A stretch of DNA of 64,000 nucleotides from NCBI GenBank assembly GCA_014529385.2, contig CM043966.1, positions 42,973,037-43,037,036 of the forward strand, read 5' to 3'. A model generated the notes under the pieces. That model ran no database searches, was not told the DNA's origin, and was given only the letters and a program-made list of their open reading frames with translations. Position numbers and translations under genes: made by a program. Position 1 is the first letter of the stretch. The number at the start of each line of letters is the position of its first letter. This DNA comes from Adiantum capillus-veneris (Eukaryota; Streptophyta; Polypodiopsida; Polypodiales; Pteridaceae). Below, one piece after another: positions 10,173 through 22,268 of the stretch.

Positions 10173-12541
10173 GATTTCTGGGCTTAAGAGCTTTTGCTTG
10201 GTTCAAGTAGACTTAGTCCATTGTGTTCAAGTGCTTTGGTTAGGGAAAAGTCGAAACTATGTCCAAAACCGCAACCATTTCGTCACAATTCTTGCAAATT
10301 GTCGCTTTCAGACACCCCTAACTTGCGGATGTATTTTGAGGCCTCAAACGATGTTTTTTTTCAAAGTTGATCTAAATTCAAGTTTTGCTCTAAGATTTGT
10401 AGAGCCGCTCTCAGGCTACGTTTTGATATAAAAACTTTTTCGATCCGATACCGTTTGTGAAAGTTATGGCCAAAAACAGTGAAACGCAGTTTAGAATGGT
10501 CAAAATGAGTCCAAAGTCAATTTTGAAAAAAGATTTGGGATCTCTGTGACACTGTGAACACTTCTGTATGGTCAAAAGTACAGTTGAACCCTAAAACTGG
10601 CCTAGAGACATCCTACGCATAGGATGTCTATATGCTCAGAATTTAACAAAATTTGGTCCAGAGACTCCCCTTAAGTCCAACAACACAATGGTATGCTCAG
10701 AAATTCATTTGGACCTAAAAATGGCCTTGAGACATCCTACGCGTAGGATGTCTTTTTGCTCAGAATGACTTGAAATTTTCACCCCAGACTCTCCTTGATG
10801 TGCTGATCACAGTGGTGTGCTCATAGGTTGGTTTGGAGTCCTAAATCAAGCTAGAGACATCCTACGTGTAGGATGTCTAACTGCTCAGATTTTGTCCAAA
10901 CTTGCACTGTAGCTTCCCCTTGATGTGCTAAACTCACAGCTATTTTTACTTTTAGATCTGACACATATAGGTTGGTCAAATGATCAAGAATCTGTTTCAA
11001 AAGCATGATGTCTGTTCTGATGAATTCCTAAGTCAAATCAACTCCAAATTGGACCAAATTTGACTAGGAGGCTTGCCTAAGGCTATATAACACCTTGCTA
11101 TGTCCACAATTTGAATTTGGCCTCTAAATCATGCCTTAGACATCCTACGCGTAGGATGTCTAACTGCTCAGAATTGCCCCAAATTTGAACCACGGACTCT
11201 CCTTAAGGTGCTGATCATTGTGGTATGCTCATAATTTTGTTTAGAGTCCAAAATCACACAGAAGACATCCTACGCGTAGGATGTCTTTTTGGCCTGTTTG
11301 ACCCCAGACTTGTCCCACAGCTTCCCCTTGATGTCAGCAACCCAATGCTATGCTTAGATTTGAGTTTGGATGTCAAAAGACCCCAAAACTAGCTATCCTT
11401 GCCTTTTCAGTCAAAAATGCTGAAGTCTGTTCAATCTTCCCTTTCACTGACCCAAATGAGATGAAATTTATCACATGCACTCAATACAACATTTAGAACA
11501 TGCCTATGGAGTCATCCTATGGTTTGGTCTCAAAATTAGGCCTTGGACACAAATTGGGTAGGATGTCTGGCAATTCTCGTCTTTTGGCTTTGATCTGTCA
11601 AAATTTGGTCAAATTTTCACTTTCTAGGTGAAAATAGGGTAGAACCTACCTTCTGAACACACTAGCAACTCAGAATTTCAAAATTTCCACCAGATCACCC
11701 TGTAGACATCCTACGCATAGGATGTCTACTGCTGATTTTTTGAGACTGAAGTGTCCCTGATGCTTCCTTATGCTCTCAGCAAGTGCAAGTATGCTTCACA
11801 ATTGCAAAAACATGCAAAAATCACTCAATTTAAGCCTTTTCTGAAATTTTGCGTTTTCTGACTCCGCCTTTTGGCTTTTGGTCAACAAAAATAGGAAAAA
11901 ACACCCAAGTCAATATGTTACTAGGGTAAAACCTACCCTCTGAACCCACTGGTACAGTCAGAATTTTCAAATTTGGTCTCCAGAACCCCCTTGAGACATC
12001 CTACGCGTAGGATGTCTATGTTTACGGAATTGCAGGTTCTCTTCACAGAACCCTTGCAAATGCTCTTTTATATGCACAACATCAGTCAGTCATACAAAAA
12101 TATCCACAGAAGCTTGTTTAATGCATTTTTACCCTCAAAAGCACACTTTTTCGTGATTTCAAATGCAATCAAGCACTTTAGCAAATAATTCAGTGCTGAA
12201 TAGCTCTAGATCAGAATCCGATCACTTACCTAAAGCTACTCCTATAAATCATATGGGGTTTTGCATCTATGAGTAGAAAAATGCTTCACTGCCACACACG
12301 GACTAGTAAACGCTTTTATCACCTCACAAATCACTCGACCACCAACAACTACTCTAATCCACAGATCCTAACTAAACCTATCTAGTCGCAGACCCTTGGC
12401 AAAACACACGCTTCTTGGCTATCCACTTGATCGTGGAATATCCTCTTCCGGATCCACTTAAGAAAAACGCTTTCTTTAGCCGAAACTAAATCAAGTAACC
12501 ATCACACGAGTGTTAGTAGGAAACCTACTTAGGTCCTTGTG
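10173..12541 (-). other. Long untranslated leader of element Y
   Basis: About 2.4 kb between the primer site and gag with no convincing ORF. It is a degenerate tandem array of ~125-bp and ~158-bp units sharing phrases such as TGCTCAGAATT and CCCCTTGATGTGCT, most with a central palindrome (listed separately). A ~290-bp higher-order copy joins 11,590-11,727 and 11,880-12,017. Confidence 0.75.
10606..12017. repeat. Array of eight 24-bp palindromes
   Basis: Each site is the 12-mer AGACATCCTACG followed by its reverse complement, making a perfect 24-bp palindrome centred on ACGCGT. Sites: 10,606; 10,730; 10,855; 11,138; 11,263; 11,545 (left arm degraded); 11,704; 11,994 (first base of each). Spacings are 124, 125, 283, 125, 282, 159 and 290. 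Variants differ mainly in the centre (ACGCAT, ACGTGT), as expected from CpG deamination. A related half-site, ACGCGTAGGATGACA, lies in the LTR at about 12,912-12,926. It could be a dimeric protein site or an RNA hairpin/dimerisation signal. Confidence 0.95.
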
Positions 12542-12559
12542 TCCCCGGCAACGGCGTCA
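12542..12559 (-). other. Y primer-binding site, tRNA-Asp type
   Basis: Minus-strand TGACGCCGTTGCCGGGGA matches 17 of 18 bases of TGGCGCCGTTGCCGGGGA, the complement of the plant tRNA-Asp 3' end. It lies one base inside the LTR boundary, which fixes the element's orientation. Confidence 0.85.
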
Positions 12560-12560
12560 A

Positions 12561-13518
12561 TGTTGGACGGGGAGCGACTCACACACTCATGAAGTGCATG
12601 CAAACACTACCTAGATCAACATAATGTCAATCGAGGACACAGATGACACGATAGGCACACGGAGGAAATCTCTTTAGCTTGTTAGGCTGAGACCATACTA
12701 CACATACAACACTCTGGAAGGCCAACTAAACCACAATCAAGAACCTCACTGCTCTCAACTACACCACCTAGCCACATACACACATACGGAAGGTAACTCA
12801 CCTAATCATGCCAGATTCGTACAAAACTTAAGGAACACCATCCCCTCACTAGGATACACCTGTCCCTAAGCTTCTACACTCAAAACCCTCACTCTAAACC
12901 CATCTGCGGAAAACGCGTAGGATGACAGAGCAGAATTTTGAAAGTGTCCGAAACTGAAATTTATGAGTACCTATGCGTAGCTTATGTCGCCATGATTCTA
13001 TAGACTACTAGCACGCAAAAAACAGACATTGTTTGATACACTTACGGCCACAAATAGCTCGTAGATGCGTCGACGTGTGCGCTTCGTCTTGCATGGAATG
13101 CTTGGCGTTGTCGCGTAGCTCTCCTCAAGCCTACAACAATGGTGCGGTCGGATCTCCAATGTGTTGAGCGAGCCGGGTGTAGCGAGAGGATGAAGCTCAC
13201 ACTCACTCTCTTTCTCTCTCACACATAGTAGACGGCAGCGCTAAGTTTTGATTATGATTAAAGTCTTCCTTACAAAATGACCTAGGTACCTTATATACTA
13301 AGGCTACCTTAGGTTTAACCAAAAATGGGGTTGAACGGGTCAAATGGCTTTGTATTTACAATCTGGAAGTGCCATTGCACCCCGGCTTCTGAAACTAGAA
13401 TAACTACTCATTACAAATGACATTTATAGCCATAATCCGCAGCATTTCATAACTCGCAAAAGATAAGACTTTGGTACGAAACTTGAGTTATGTTGTGTTG
13501 TTGACCCAGCGGTCAACA
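12561..13518 (-). mobile_element. 5' LTR of element Y (958 bp)
   Basis: Begins TGTTGGAC and ends GGTCAACA on the plus strand, an imperfect TGTTG/CAACA inverted end. It is directly followed on the low-coordinate side by the primer-binding site. A minus-strand TATA box lies at 13,291-13,297. No second LTR was found to the left of the gag, so the 3' end of the element is missing or truncated. The outer boundary at 13,518 is set from the inverted end only. Confidence 0.7.
13291..13297 (-). promoter_or_regulatory. Y LTR TATA box
   Basis: Minus-strand TATATAA about 220 bp inside the LTR from its 5' end. Confidence 0.5.
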
Positions 13519-15740
13519 CCATAGTCCCCAAAGAATTATGGACAATCCACCAAAATCTTAAAGTATTTGATGGTGTCCGATGCCTATTAATGGACATCTT
13601 CTTTTTCTTGCCACATGGGGCATAGATTTCCATAGGTCACATGATCTTATGTCCACCATACAACACAATGGTGAGGAAACTCTTACGGACAAAGATGGAG
13701 CGACAATGCAGGTGAATATTACCAGTGAAATAATCTACTAATCTCTTCACTTACCTGTTGTCCACCACGACCTACTGTAGAAGAAAAAGGCAATCGACAA
13801 GACAATGACAAAGCATTTATCAAGTAGCAAGGACACAAGCTTACTTACAGAGATCTGACTTATGCATAATTAGAGTTTCCATTGTGGTTTATTTCAAAGC
13901 ATATCAAAGTACAGAAAGATACATTGAGCCACTCCTACAGCTGGAGGTGGTCATGAATATTGGATTATTAGAGCGTCGTTTCATCAAGTGTGACATCCAT
14001 AATCCAACCTCAAGAGCAATGATAAAAACAAGAGCTACATGAAGGTTGGGCCAATGTTGGCTCGCATTGTATACCAAGCTCTTGGTATGATCAACAATCT
14101 CTTGGAAGCAAAGTCACAGCTAAATTTGCTAGACAAGTCCAAACACAGTTTCCAAGCTATAAAAGGAGTGCTTCAACTACTCCCACCAAATGAAAGGTAT
14201 ACATCTTAAGCTCAAAGGCACCTACCACATATAGTGAGTGCACATTCTGATATAGAGCTCTAAGGTGAGATTAGAAAGGAAGACATTGCTTTGGAATATC
14301 AAATGATCAAGGAGAAAGAAGAAGAAAGTGAGATACCCCTTGTAAAAAAGAAACCACAGTAGGGGGAGAATATTCCAAGGATGCAAGTTCAAAGGTCCAT
14401 GGAAGAGGCTCAATGGCTTAGAGCACAAAATTTAGCCAAGAGGGCTAAAGAACAATGGAAAACTACTGAGACCCAACATGTCATGTCTTACTCAGATAAA
14501 ATGACTCAGGACTAGATGCTAGATTACAAAAGCTCAAGGAGAAAAGATGACAAACCACGAGCTGGCTGATGCACAAAGACAACAAATCCATAAGGAGATA
14601 AAGCAAAAATCTCAATAGAGAGCGGGAGAATCCAATAGGCAAAGGACTACAGAGCTTGACTCCATCCTGAATTTCCCTCCCAACCTAGCTACACTTCGTG
14701 AGAATTCTACTCCAGATACTACTACCATGCAATTGTTTTATACGGACTTGTGGAAGCCAAATCTCCCAAACCACCTTCTCCACCACCTACCACTATAAAT
14801 GAAGAAAAACAAGATTCATCACAACCTTTTCTTAAGCTACTACAATTACTATCGATGTTGTATAAGAGAATTTTCCAAAGGAGCAACTTCTGAAACCACA
14901 AACCGAGGAGGAGGAAGAAGTGATGCCTAACCAACCAGATGTGAGCCAACGCATGCTGAAGAGCAGCACTTTGCACGAGAGAAGTTGCAGACACACCACT
15001 GTCTCCTCCACATTTTGATTGGCATGCAAATACCTCGAGGGATTGACTATTTAGTTGTCCATATATAACGTGTGTTCGTAGGATAATTTAAAAACTCCTT
15101 TTTAACATGTTTGAATGTATAAAATGACCCCTTATTTTAGGAAAATGTTCCAAAATTGAATATTAAAACCCCTTATTTTAATTTTTTGCTATTAAATTGC
15201 CTAATTTTTTTGCATTTTAAAAGCCCTCCTATTGAACTCACGTGGTACATTAACATAATTACATGATTACATAGTGTACCCCCCGAGGCAGATGCGTCAT
15301 AGGAAAAGAAGGGCATATTGAAGAGAGATATCCCTCCATTGTAGCCCACAAATGAAAAGATGGCAATGAAAATAGCTGAAAAGTTTGACCTCCAAGAGAC
15401 CCTTGACGTGCTTGAACTTTAGTTCAACTGTCATAAAATCGTGACCATGGCTCGGACTAAAGAGGCAGAAGAGGCCAGGGCAGCTGTAGCTAAAGCAAAG
15501 CAAGAAGAGGGAGAAGTTTTCAAAGTTATGTGATTCATATGATGCTATAAAGCATACACTCTTTATTGCTAACCAGGATGTGGCTCCGGTAGTAAGTGCA
15601 CCAGGGGCATCGACTTCTCTTCCTTCTACTACAACTTCAATAGAAATCAAAGAATTCAAGGAAGAGCTAGAAGAAGAAAGGTTGCAAAGACAATTGATGA
15701 CTATAGGAATGCTCAACGTCCACCATGAGCAACAAGTTAA
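13519..15740. other. Unassigned decayed sequence
   Basis: No recognisable gene. Short open stretches occur on both strands, with A-rich, Lys/Glu/Gln-rich plus-strand translations from about 14,200 to 15,730 that could be decayed gag, but no diagnostic motif was found. Confidence 0.4.
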
Positions 15741-15744
15741 GTAG

Positions 15745-16430
15745 TTGCAAGAACATATTGCAAAGGGAAAAGTAGATTTGGTAGCACATGTGGTGATGCA
15801 TACTCAAGAGCTAAAAGAAAACTCTATGGCCTTGGATGGAAACTCTCAAGTACCTAAATATGTGCCAATAGTTCAAACCACACACATTGAGTTTGAAAGT
15901 GTAGAGCACATGCCACTAATAGACCTACCTAGTACATCGACTATGGGGGGTTTTCCAAACCTAGATGAGGACAGACCAGAGGTAGATGCTTGAGATGAGC
16001 TAAAGTAGTGGATAGCACAAATTCTAGATGGCATAGCCAAAGAGTATATGGGGTATGAGCTCAAGGTTTTCTTCGGCATTACTGATGATCCAACCAAGTT
16101 TTAACTCGAGATGAGCTAAAGCAGTGGACAATAAAAATTCTAGATGGCATAGCCAAAGATTATATGTCGTATAAGCTCAAAGTTTTTGAGTCTTTGGCAT
16201 TACTAATGATCCAACCAGATGAGCATACCAAAAGATTTGGCCTCGATATTATCGCATTGCCATTAATGAAGCATGAAGTTGTCTTGTGGATGAATAAATT
16301 ACTTCCTTCTTTAGAGCGAAATGCCCATGAGGAATATGAGGGAGTGAAAATAACTAGCAAAGAGCTAGTCTTATTAATCCTTGAGAGCCAGCCATTATGG
16401 AGAAACATATGGTTTGAGAAGAAACCTTAG
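15745..16430 (+). pseudogene. Unknown protein fragment, possibly gag-like, with internal duplication
   Basis: Two plus-strand ORFs (15,745-15,993 and 16,164-16,430) flank a tandem duplication of about 116 bp that starts GAGATGAGCTAAAG at 15,992 and 16,108. Both copies encode a phrase like LDGIAK followed by Y-[MG]-x-Y-[EK]-LKVF. The second ORF continues with LPSLERNAHEEYEGVKITS. I do not recognise the family. Location just upstream of an LTR-like end would suit a decayed retroelement protein, but that is inference. Confidence 0.35.
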
Positions 16431-17118
16431 GATGAAACAATCTATAGGAATACGCCACAACACCTTCAAATCGACTTGACCTATTGCCCTATTCCTAGAA
16501 GGCGATTGGAGTAGCTATGAAGTGTGGCGACATAGGAGGAAGATGGTGTTTAATTATCTAGACCTTGCCAATCCTAAACAAAACACCAACCCCACTGAAT
16601 CATACATGCTCCACACTCTCCAGGAAACAATAAAAACGTTGAGAGATATCCTAGATCTTAGTTGTCAAATGACATGTTAAATAGCAAAGATGATTATCAC
16701 ATGTATAGAGGCATTTGATGACATAAAAAAGGCATAACCCTTGGGAAGTTTTTTTTGAGGGCACAAATGGAATTAGTTGGGACCTCTAAGAGGCTCCTTC
16801 CAGAAATATCATTGTGGGCATGTATGCCCGCATCATGAATTACCAACACACAACATGTAGACCTTTGAAGAGGATTTCATGATAGGGTTCTTTGAAATAG
16901 ATTCAAACATCTTTAATCCATTGACAAGGGAGATTTAAGCAAGACATGTGGCCTATCAAATTACCCTACTCAAAAACCCTCTCCAAGATCTCTCTTTTAA
17001 AATGGACATAATGGCATGTGCAAAAAAAAGTCAACAAAGTACTAAACTTTCTTCAGAAGCGGCACTTTGAAAACTACAGATAGATCTTTTGTAGCATGCA
17101 TGAGGATGTGCATTGGCT
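16431..17118. other. No supported gene
   Basis: AT-rich sequence with scattered stops in all frames. It lies between the unknown ORFs and the polypurine-like run at 17,119 and may be the decayed internal part of the same element. Confidence 0.35.
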
Positions 17119-17650
17119 AGGAAGGGCGGAGTGTTTGGCCATTACAGCTCACGAGCACCCTCCTAACCGGACAAAAATTTTAGAGCCATGTTTTTGGTAC
17201 ATTCTGTACATAAGCATAAGTAATTTTGATCCTAAAGCTATAGGAATCTGATTTGTAAATGTATCATTATGTGTGTAAGGCCCAAAGTGGCCAGGCCAAT
17301 GGCCATTTTTAAAAGCCCTTATAAAAGACAATAGCTCTAGTTTGAAAGGAAGATAATCTTTTGGAAAAAGAAAGAGCTATGTTGTATAATTGTCAAGCTG
17401 ATTCTCAGCTCTACTTTGGAATCAGCATAACTCTTGATTGGGTATTCTATTTCAAATTCAAAAACTTGCATTGTGTTGTTCTTCTCTTGCTCTTTCATTC
17501 AAGTGTAAGCATTTCAATTTTTATCGTGGTGTGTGACTAAGTGTCGACGAGCCTTATCTTCAATTTTTATCGTGGTGTATGACTAAGTGTCGACGAGTCT
17601 TATCTTCAATTTTGAGTGTTTAAAACTTTGATTTATGTCGTGTTGACTAT
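17119..17650 (+). mobile_element. LTR-like end with polypurine tract and TATA box
   Basis: A purine run AGGAAGGGCGGAG (17,119-17,131) is followed at once by TGTTTGGCC, the layout of a polypurine tract and 3' LTR start. A TATA-like TTATAAAAG occurs near 17,318. The right end is uncertain. Inside, a 46-bp unit ending GACTAAGTGTCGACGAG plus CTTATC is repeated at 17,513-17,558 and 17,559-17,604. A matching polypurine-TGTTTG junction occurs inside element P at 31,379-31,398. Confidence 0.4.
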
Positions 17651-17899
17651 ACAAGAGAGTTATAAGACCTTAAGTGGACCAATTTTGGATAGTTTTATTG
17701 AGTTTTGATGACCTGGTTAATAATGGATTGTGATTTTTTAAACCTTATTTGAATGTTTCCATAATTTGTAGACTTATCCCCTTAGACCTAGTATAGCTTC
17801 CCCTAAAGTTTCATGGCTATCTGAATCTGTTTAGTCATTGAAATAGCTTGATGAACGAGAGTGGTAAGATAGGACATATGCAATTTTTTTGGTTGTTGA

Positions 17900-20633
17900 G
17901 TTGTAGAGACTGACATCCTTGCTTGTTAGGTTACATCTCAAGGTTGACACCCTCAAAGAGCCTTCATGCCCCATCCAAGTCACTTCCTTCAGTATTGACA
18001 AGAGTATGTTAGTGCCAAGAAGCTATGCTATGGGCATCTGTCGTGGTGACTCGCTAACAACCAAGAATGAAGAGAACCAAAACGTTTCATCGAGACAAAA
18101 GACAATACAAATATCTCAAGTACAATACAAGTGGAAACAAATGCCTAAGTAGAGCTTAGTGAAGATGTTTGAACTCCACTCGATAGAACCATAGAAGAGC
18201 TTGAAAAAGATCATGCAATATTGAGTGCAATTAAGACACATGAGGTAGCAACCACAAAAGCTATTGGAGAAAGAAGTGCCCTCAAGACAAGAAGTAGAAG
18301 ATCAAGGTTGCACAAAACCAAGAATTAACTAGAGTTTCAAAGGTTTGTTACCACTCAGTGCTAACTAAGCCAATAGATGTAGGACCTAATGGAACACAAA
18401 GTTTTGAATCACCTTCCCTAGACCCAACTAGATCACCATGAGACCACAACAGAAGAAGAACATGTATCCTCAATTGAACCACCAATGAGGATAGGTAAAT
18501 GGAGAAAGCATCAGATGAATTCTCTACTAGATAAGAAGCAAAGTGCAATATGGTTTCGAACATCATCTAGAGAATCCTCAAGATGACTCCATGCAAGCAT
18601 AGTAAAGCAAAGCTAGGTGTGGCTATAAGTCAATGAGAAATGGTTGCTACTTTTAGCATCCAAAAGCATGAATAGTAGGTAAATCTTCAAGTAAATCTTT
18701 CAAAAGAAATTCCTACAAATGTCATCCTTAATTATTCAATAGTTAGACCAATATAAGACCTACAAAGAGGACACAATCCTATTACATGATTTTCCAAGTA
18801 GTAGCAAGCAATTGTTACAACTATTGCTAATACTATATCCAAAGTTTCCGATGTCACAAGAATCATTGGATTATTTTATAGACAAGGGTAAAGTTAAAGT
18901 GGACCTATAAATGACTACCATAAAAGATGTGATAGCATGTGCCTCTACATCAAAGACCCCTAATGAATTAGTTCCCTCAAGAAATTTTGGTTTAGAAAGT
19001 CTCATTCCTTCAATGAACCAAACAGAAACTCAATGGAGTAACCTAATGAATCAGTTCCCTCAAGCAATTTTGATTTAGAAAGTCTCATTTCTTTAGTGAA
19101 CCAAACAGATTCTCAATGGAGCAACCCAAGAAAGCAAAGGTATATCAGCCCCCCAAGTACTCACTGAAGCAAGAGAAAGTCAAGAAAGTGTTTGTCCCAG
19201 GCAGTCTCATTAAAGTTAGTGACCCAATATGGATCGAAGATGGAAGATCAACACAAAAAGACAAACACATGGGATGGATAGCTTCATAGTACAATTTGGA
19301 ATAACATGAATAATACAAAATTAATAGATACATATGGGTATCCAAACCAAAGATCATAGCATATAAAGTGCAATTGAGAACCTCCCAAAAAAGAAGGTTG
19401 ATTAGGTTTCAACCGCGACAACATCCTAGGATACCTAGGAAGAGGCCATAAAGTAGAACAACACCAAATGCTACTAAAGTTCACCCACAAGCCTCAAGAA
19501 GAAATAGTACAAAATGGATTCCAAAGAATCTTCTTCTTACACGAGGATTCTATATAGGATATACAAGAATTTGGCTACCAGTCACCCAAAGGCCAACTGC
19601 AACTATGATAGACAAGCTGCATGAAGATCTTAAGAGCTCAACAAGACCTATTGCTAGACAAAGTCATCAAAGAAGCTACAAAGGTAATACGAGATTTTGG
19701 AGTCCTAAGTCTTCCAATGATCTTGGTCAAAAGTCAAATGTCAACAATCAATAGAGGCCTACAACAACATCACGGTCTCCTTACAATAGGCCTACTTGGA
19801 GAATCAAACAAACAATGGAGTCTTCACAATCAAAGAAGAACAACCCAATTGACATAGCAACAAAATCAAAGATGATTAAATAGGTATGGCAAAAAGAACC
19901 CCAATGCCAACTTGGTCCTTCAATATTCCTTTTTTTGAGGATTCAAGCTCTTGTACCTGGGAGGATATGTTTGTGGTAAGCACAACAATGTGAAAATTCA
20001 AGTGCATTGGTTAGACCAAATGGCACAAGCAAGAATTTATACAAACCAAAAGTAGTACAAAATGCTATCTTTGTGATGTCTTCTGATGCAATGTGCACTT
20101 GATGGTGTCCACTTTTCAAATCAATTCAGCTGGAAGTTGAATCTCCACTAAGTGTATCCAAGATATCATCGATTCTTGGAATTGGGTACCTATTATATAT
20201 GGTGACTTTATTCAAGGATTGATAATCCACACACGTGCAAAAAGAGACATCCTTTTGCACAAGCAAGACCGGTGAGAAATAAGGACAATGGCTAGGTCAC
20301 GCCATGCCTTTCTCTAACAATTCATTTACTTGCTTCGTGATTTCTTTGCTTTGTGAGGCACTCACATGATAGGCAGCTTGGTTGGGAGTTGAGACACCTA
20401 GGATAAAATAACACTCTTGGCATAGTCAAAGTTGGTCTATTGAGCCATGAAATGAGCAAAGCGTTAGTCCCAACACTTAAATTATTAATAAACTTTGTAC
20501 TAAAAGTTATAGCTATTAGGCTTATGATCAAGCTATAATATTTGAGCCTATGTAAGTCGTGCCACTCATGCTAGAAGAGTCGACGAGCATGAGAGTCAAA
20601 TACTATTAACTTAAAAATGGTGGAGTGGTGTAG
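17900..20633 (+). pseudogene. X copy 1, internal region (left part)
   Basis: Decayed copy of the X family, homologous along its length to about 46,200-48,212. It includes the protease-like codons around 18,521-18,560 (LLDK then, after a one-base loss, the remains of EAKCNMV), the block matching the 47,150-47,280 region (19,165-19,290), and W-x-P motifs near 19,565-19,720 (RIWLPV, RFWSPK). Frames are broken throughout. The copy is interrupted at 20,634-20,638 by the P insertion and resumes at 34,058. It differs from copy 2 by an extra RT fragment at ~20,003-20,400. No 5' LTR was found. Confidence 0.7.
20003..20400 (-). pseudogene. Isolated gypsy RT fragment in X copy 1
   Basis: Read on the minus strand from about 20,400 downward: LLEKGMA, stop, then PYFSPVLLVQKDVSFC, CVDYQSLNKVT, YPIPRIDDILDTLSG, IDLKSGHHQVHIASEDI and VPFGLTNA. 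These are consecutive RT fingers/palm motifs of Ty3/gypsy elements. The surrounding X sequence runs the other way, and X copy 2 lacks this piece between about 47,975 and 47,985. Two in-frame TGA stops are present. It is probably filler captured during repair or template switching. Confidence 0.75.
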
Positions 20634-20638
20634 AGTCC
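20634..20638. repeat. Target-site duplication of element P, left
   Basis: AGTCC directly before the 5' LTR, identical to 34,053-34,057 after the 3' LTR. The unoccupied site in X copy 2 reads GTAGAGTCC followed by AACAGTCACGC near 48,210. Confidence 0.93.
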
Positions 20639-21229
20639 TGTTAACCCTCACGGCTCACGGACACCCCATCACCTACAACGGACGTGTATTATGTATTTGG
20701 TAGAGTCAGGTACCGGGCTTGTCGGACCAATAGGAAAAGGGTAAGAGTGATCGCCGATGAGAGGCGCACTCTAACTGGGACATTCAAGGGATTAGTTGGC
20801 TAAGTATGGGCGCCCAAGTGTGAATGGGGTGAGCTCATATAAAAGCTAACTAAACCTAAAATTCACTCATTCTCTCATTTGTGCAATAGAAGAGTGCTCT
20901 TGCTCCATCTCCATCTCCATCTTCTTCTTCTTCACCTCCTTGTGTGTGTGTGTGTGTGTATGTGTGAGAGAGAGAGAGGGAGAGTGTGTGTGCGATCGAG
21001 CATTACGAAGGCACGATGGCGGCGAAGCGGTTGAGCGCGGCACGACTGCATCTTCTTCTTCATCGCGGCGAGGAATCCACCACGAAGGCGAGCGCAGAGC
21101 GGTGAGTGACACACCCTTTGCTCTCTTGAGCTTGCTAGATTAGTCTTGCTGTGTGCTTGGAGCCATTTGTGGCTCGCACACGGTGTATCGGCAAGTCCCT
21201 TGCTTCGACAATGCGGCAAGGAGCGCACA
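20639..21229 (+). repeat. P 5' LTR (591 bp)
   Basis: Starts TGTTAACCCTCACGG and ends GGAGCGCACA. TATA box at 20,838-20,844. A (TG)n-(AG)n microsatellite near 20,941-20,988 is much shorter than in the 3' LTR. The primer site starts five bases after the end. Confidence 0.95.
20838..20844 (+). promoter_or_regulatory. P 5' LTR TATA box
   Basis: TATAAAA, repeated at the same LTR position in the 3' LTR (33,600-33,606). Transcription should start about 30 bp downstream. Confidence 0.7.
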
Positions 21230-21233
21230 TTTT

Positions 21234-21250
21234 TGGCGCCATTGCCGGGG
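21234..21250 (+). other. P primer-binding site, tRNA-Asp type
   Basis: TGGCGCCATTGCCGGGG differs at one base from the complement of the plant tRNA-Asp 3' end (TGGCGCCGTTGCCGGGG). This primer is typical of Athila-type plant gypsy elements. Confidence 0.9.
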
Positions 21251-22268
21251 AATCGCCCTGCACTAAGCCCAAGAGGCACTTTGTGCTTCTCCTATGAGTT
21301 GTTTGTAGTAGGAAAGAAGAGGAAGAGGAAGAGGAATGAGTTGTTTTTCTGTAAGTTGTTAATTTCTGTGTTGTCTGCAAGTTCTGTGATTTCTGCATAA
21401 TTTTGTGTTTTCTGTTTGCACACAGTCTTTGCACAATTAGTAGTCGTTAGCTTGTTTGCAGTGAATGAATAAGTAGGAAGGCAGTTAGCAATTTCTGTTT
21501 GCACACAGTCTGTACACAGTTTTCTGTCAAGGTTTGGCTGCACACAGTCTTTGCACAGTAAGGTAGTGAGAGAGGAAGTAGGTGGATAGTTAGCTCACTG
21601 TCAGTAAGCAGTTAACAGATTAGTCAGTGGTTAGCAGCATTGTTAGTAAGTAGATAAGGTAGTGAGCTGTCTGTGAGTTTTTGACTGGGAGGTTAGGTAG
21701 GTGAGAGTGTGTGTGGCCAAGAAAGGGTCACCTAAACCGCGCGCGGTCATCGCCAAAAAAAATAAAAATAAAAATAAAAATAAAATAAAAACCGAAAATA
21801 TTTAAGTGTGAGTGACTGGGGGGCCCAAGCCCAAGCCCAAGCCCAAGCCCAAGCCTTAGTCCTCAGTCTTATGATATATACTAGACTCACTCTTATATAT
21901 ATACCCTACCCCCTCAAGAGGGAATGAGAGCATGTGGGGCAAGTTCTCCACTCTCCTCCTTTCTCTTCCCACTTGCACCCTTAGACTTTCTAATTTGGGC
22001 CTAGTTCCCTACTAGAAATTGACGGTTTTAGGGATTCCGAGGGCATAAAGTGACCAAACGGAGGGCTGTAAAGCACGGCATGTCCCTCTGACCGAGACAC
22101 TCGTTTTGAGCTATCATATGTTCTATTCTACAGCTGGGTCAGAAAAAAAAAGACCAAAAAATCAAAAAATAAATAAATAAGAAAAGACTTGGGTTGCAAA
22201 ACACCCAAAATTACTAGGTGAACAGCCTTCACGGGCCCTCACTGACACTTCTAGGGGATCCAAGTCAT
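21251..22268 (+). other. P leader
   Basis: About 1 kb without a supported gene. It contains repeated phrases TTTGCACACAGTCT, an AAATAA-type run at 21,755-21,790 and a (CCCAAG)n run at 21,824-21,855. The gag frame is closed by TAG at 22,215-22,217. The first in-frame ATG, at 22,269, begins MNLRSGRVLEHEH and is my choice for the gag start. Confidence 0.7.

Noticed and set aside
10606-12017. CRISPR-like regular repeats
   Set aside because: Spacing is irregular, units between repeats are themselves related, and the context is a plant retrotransposon leader.
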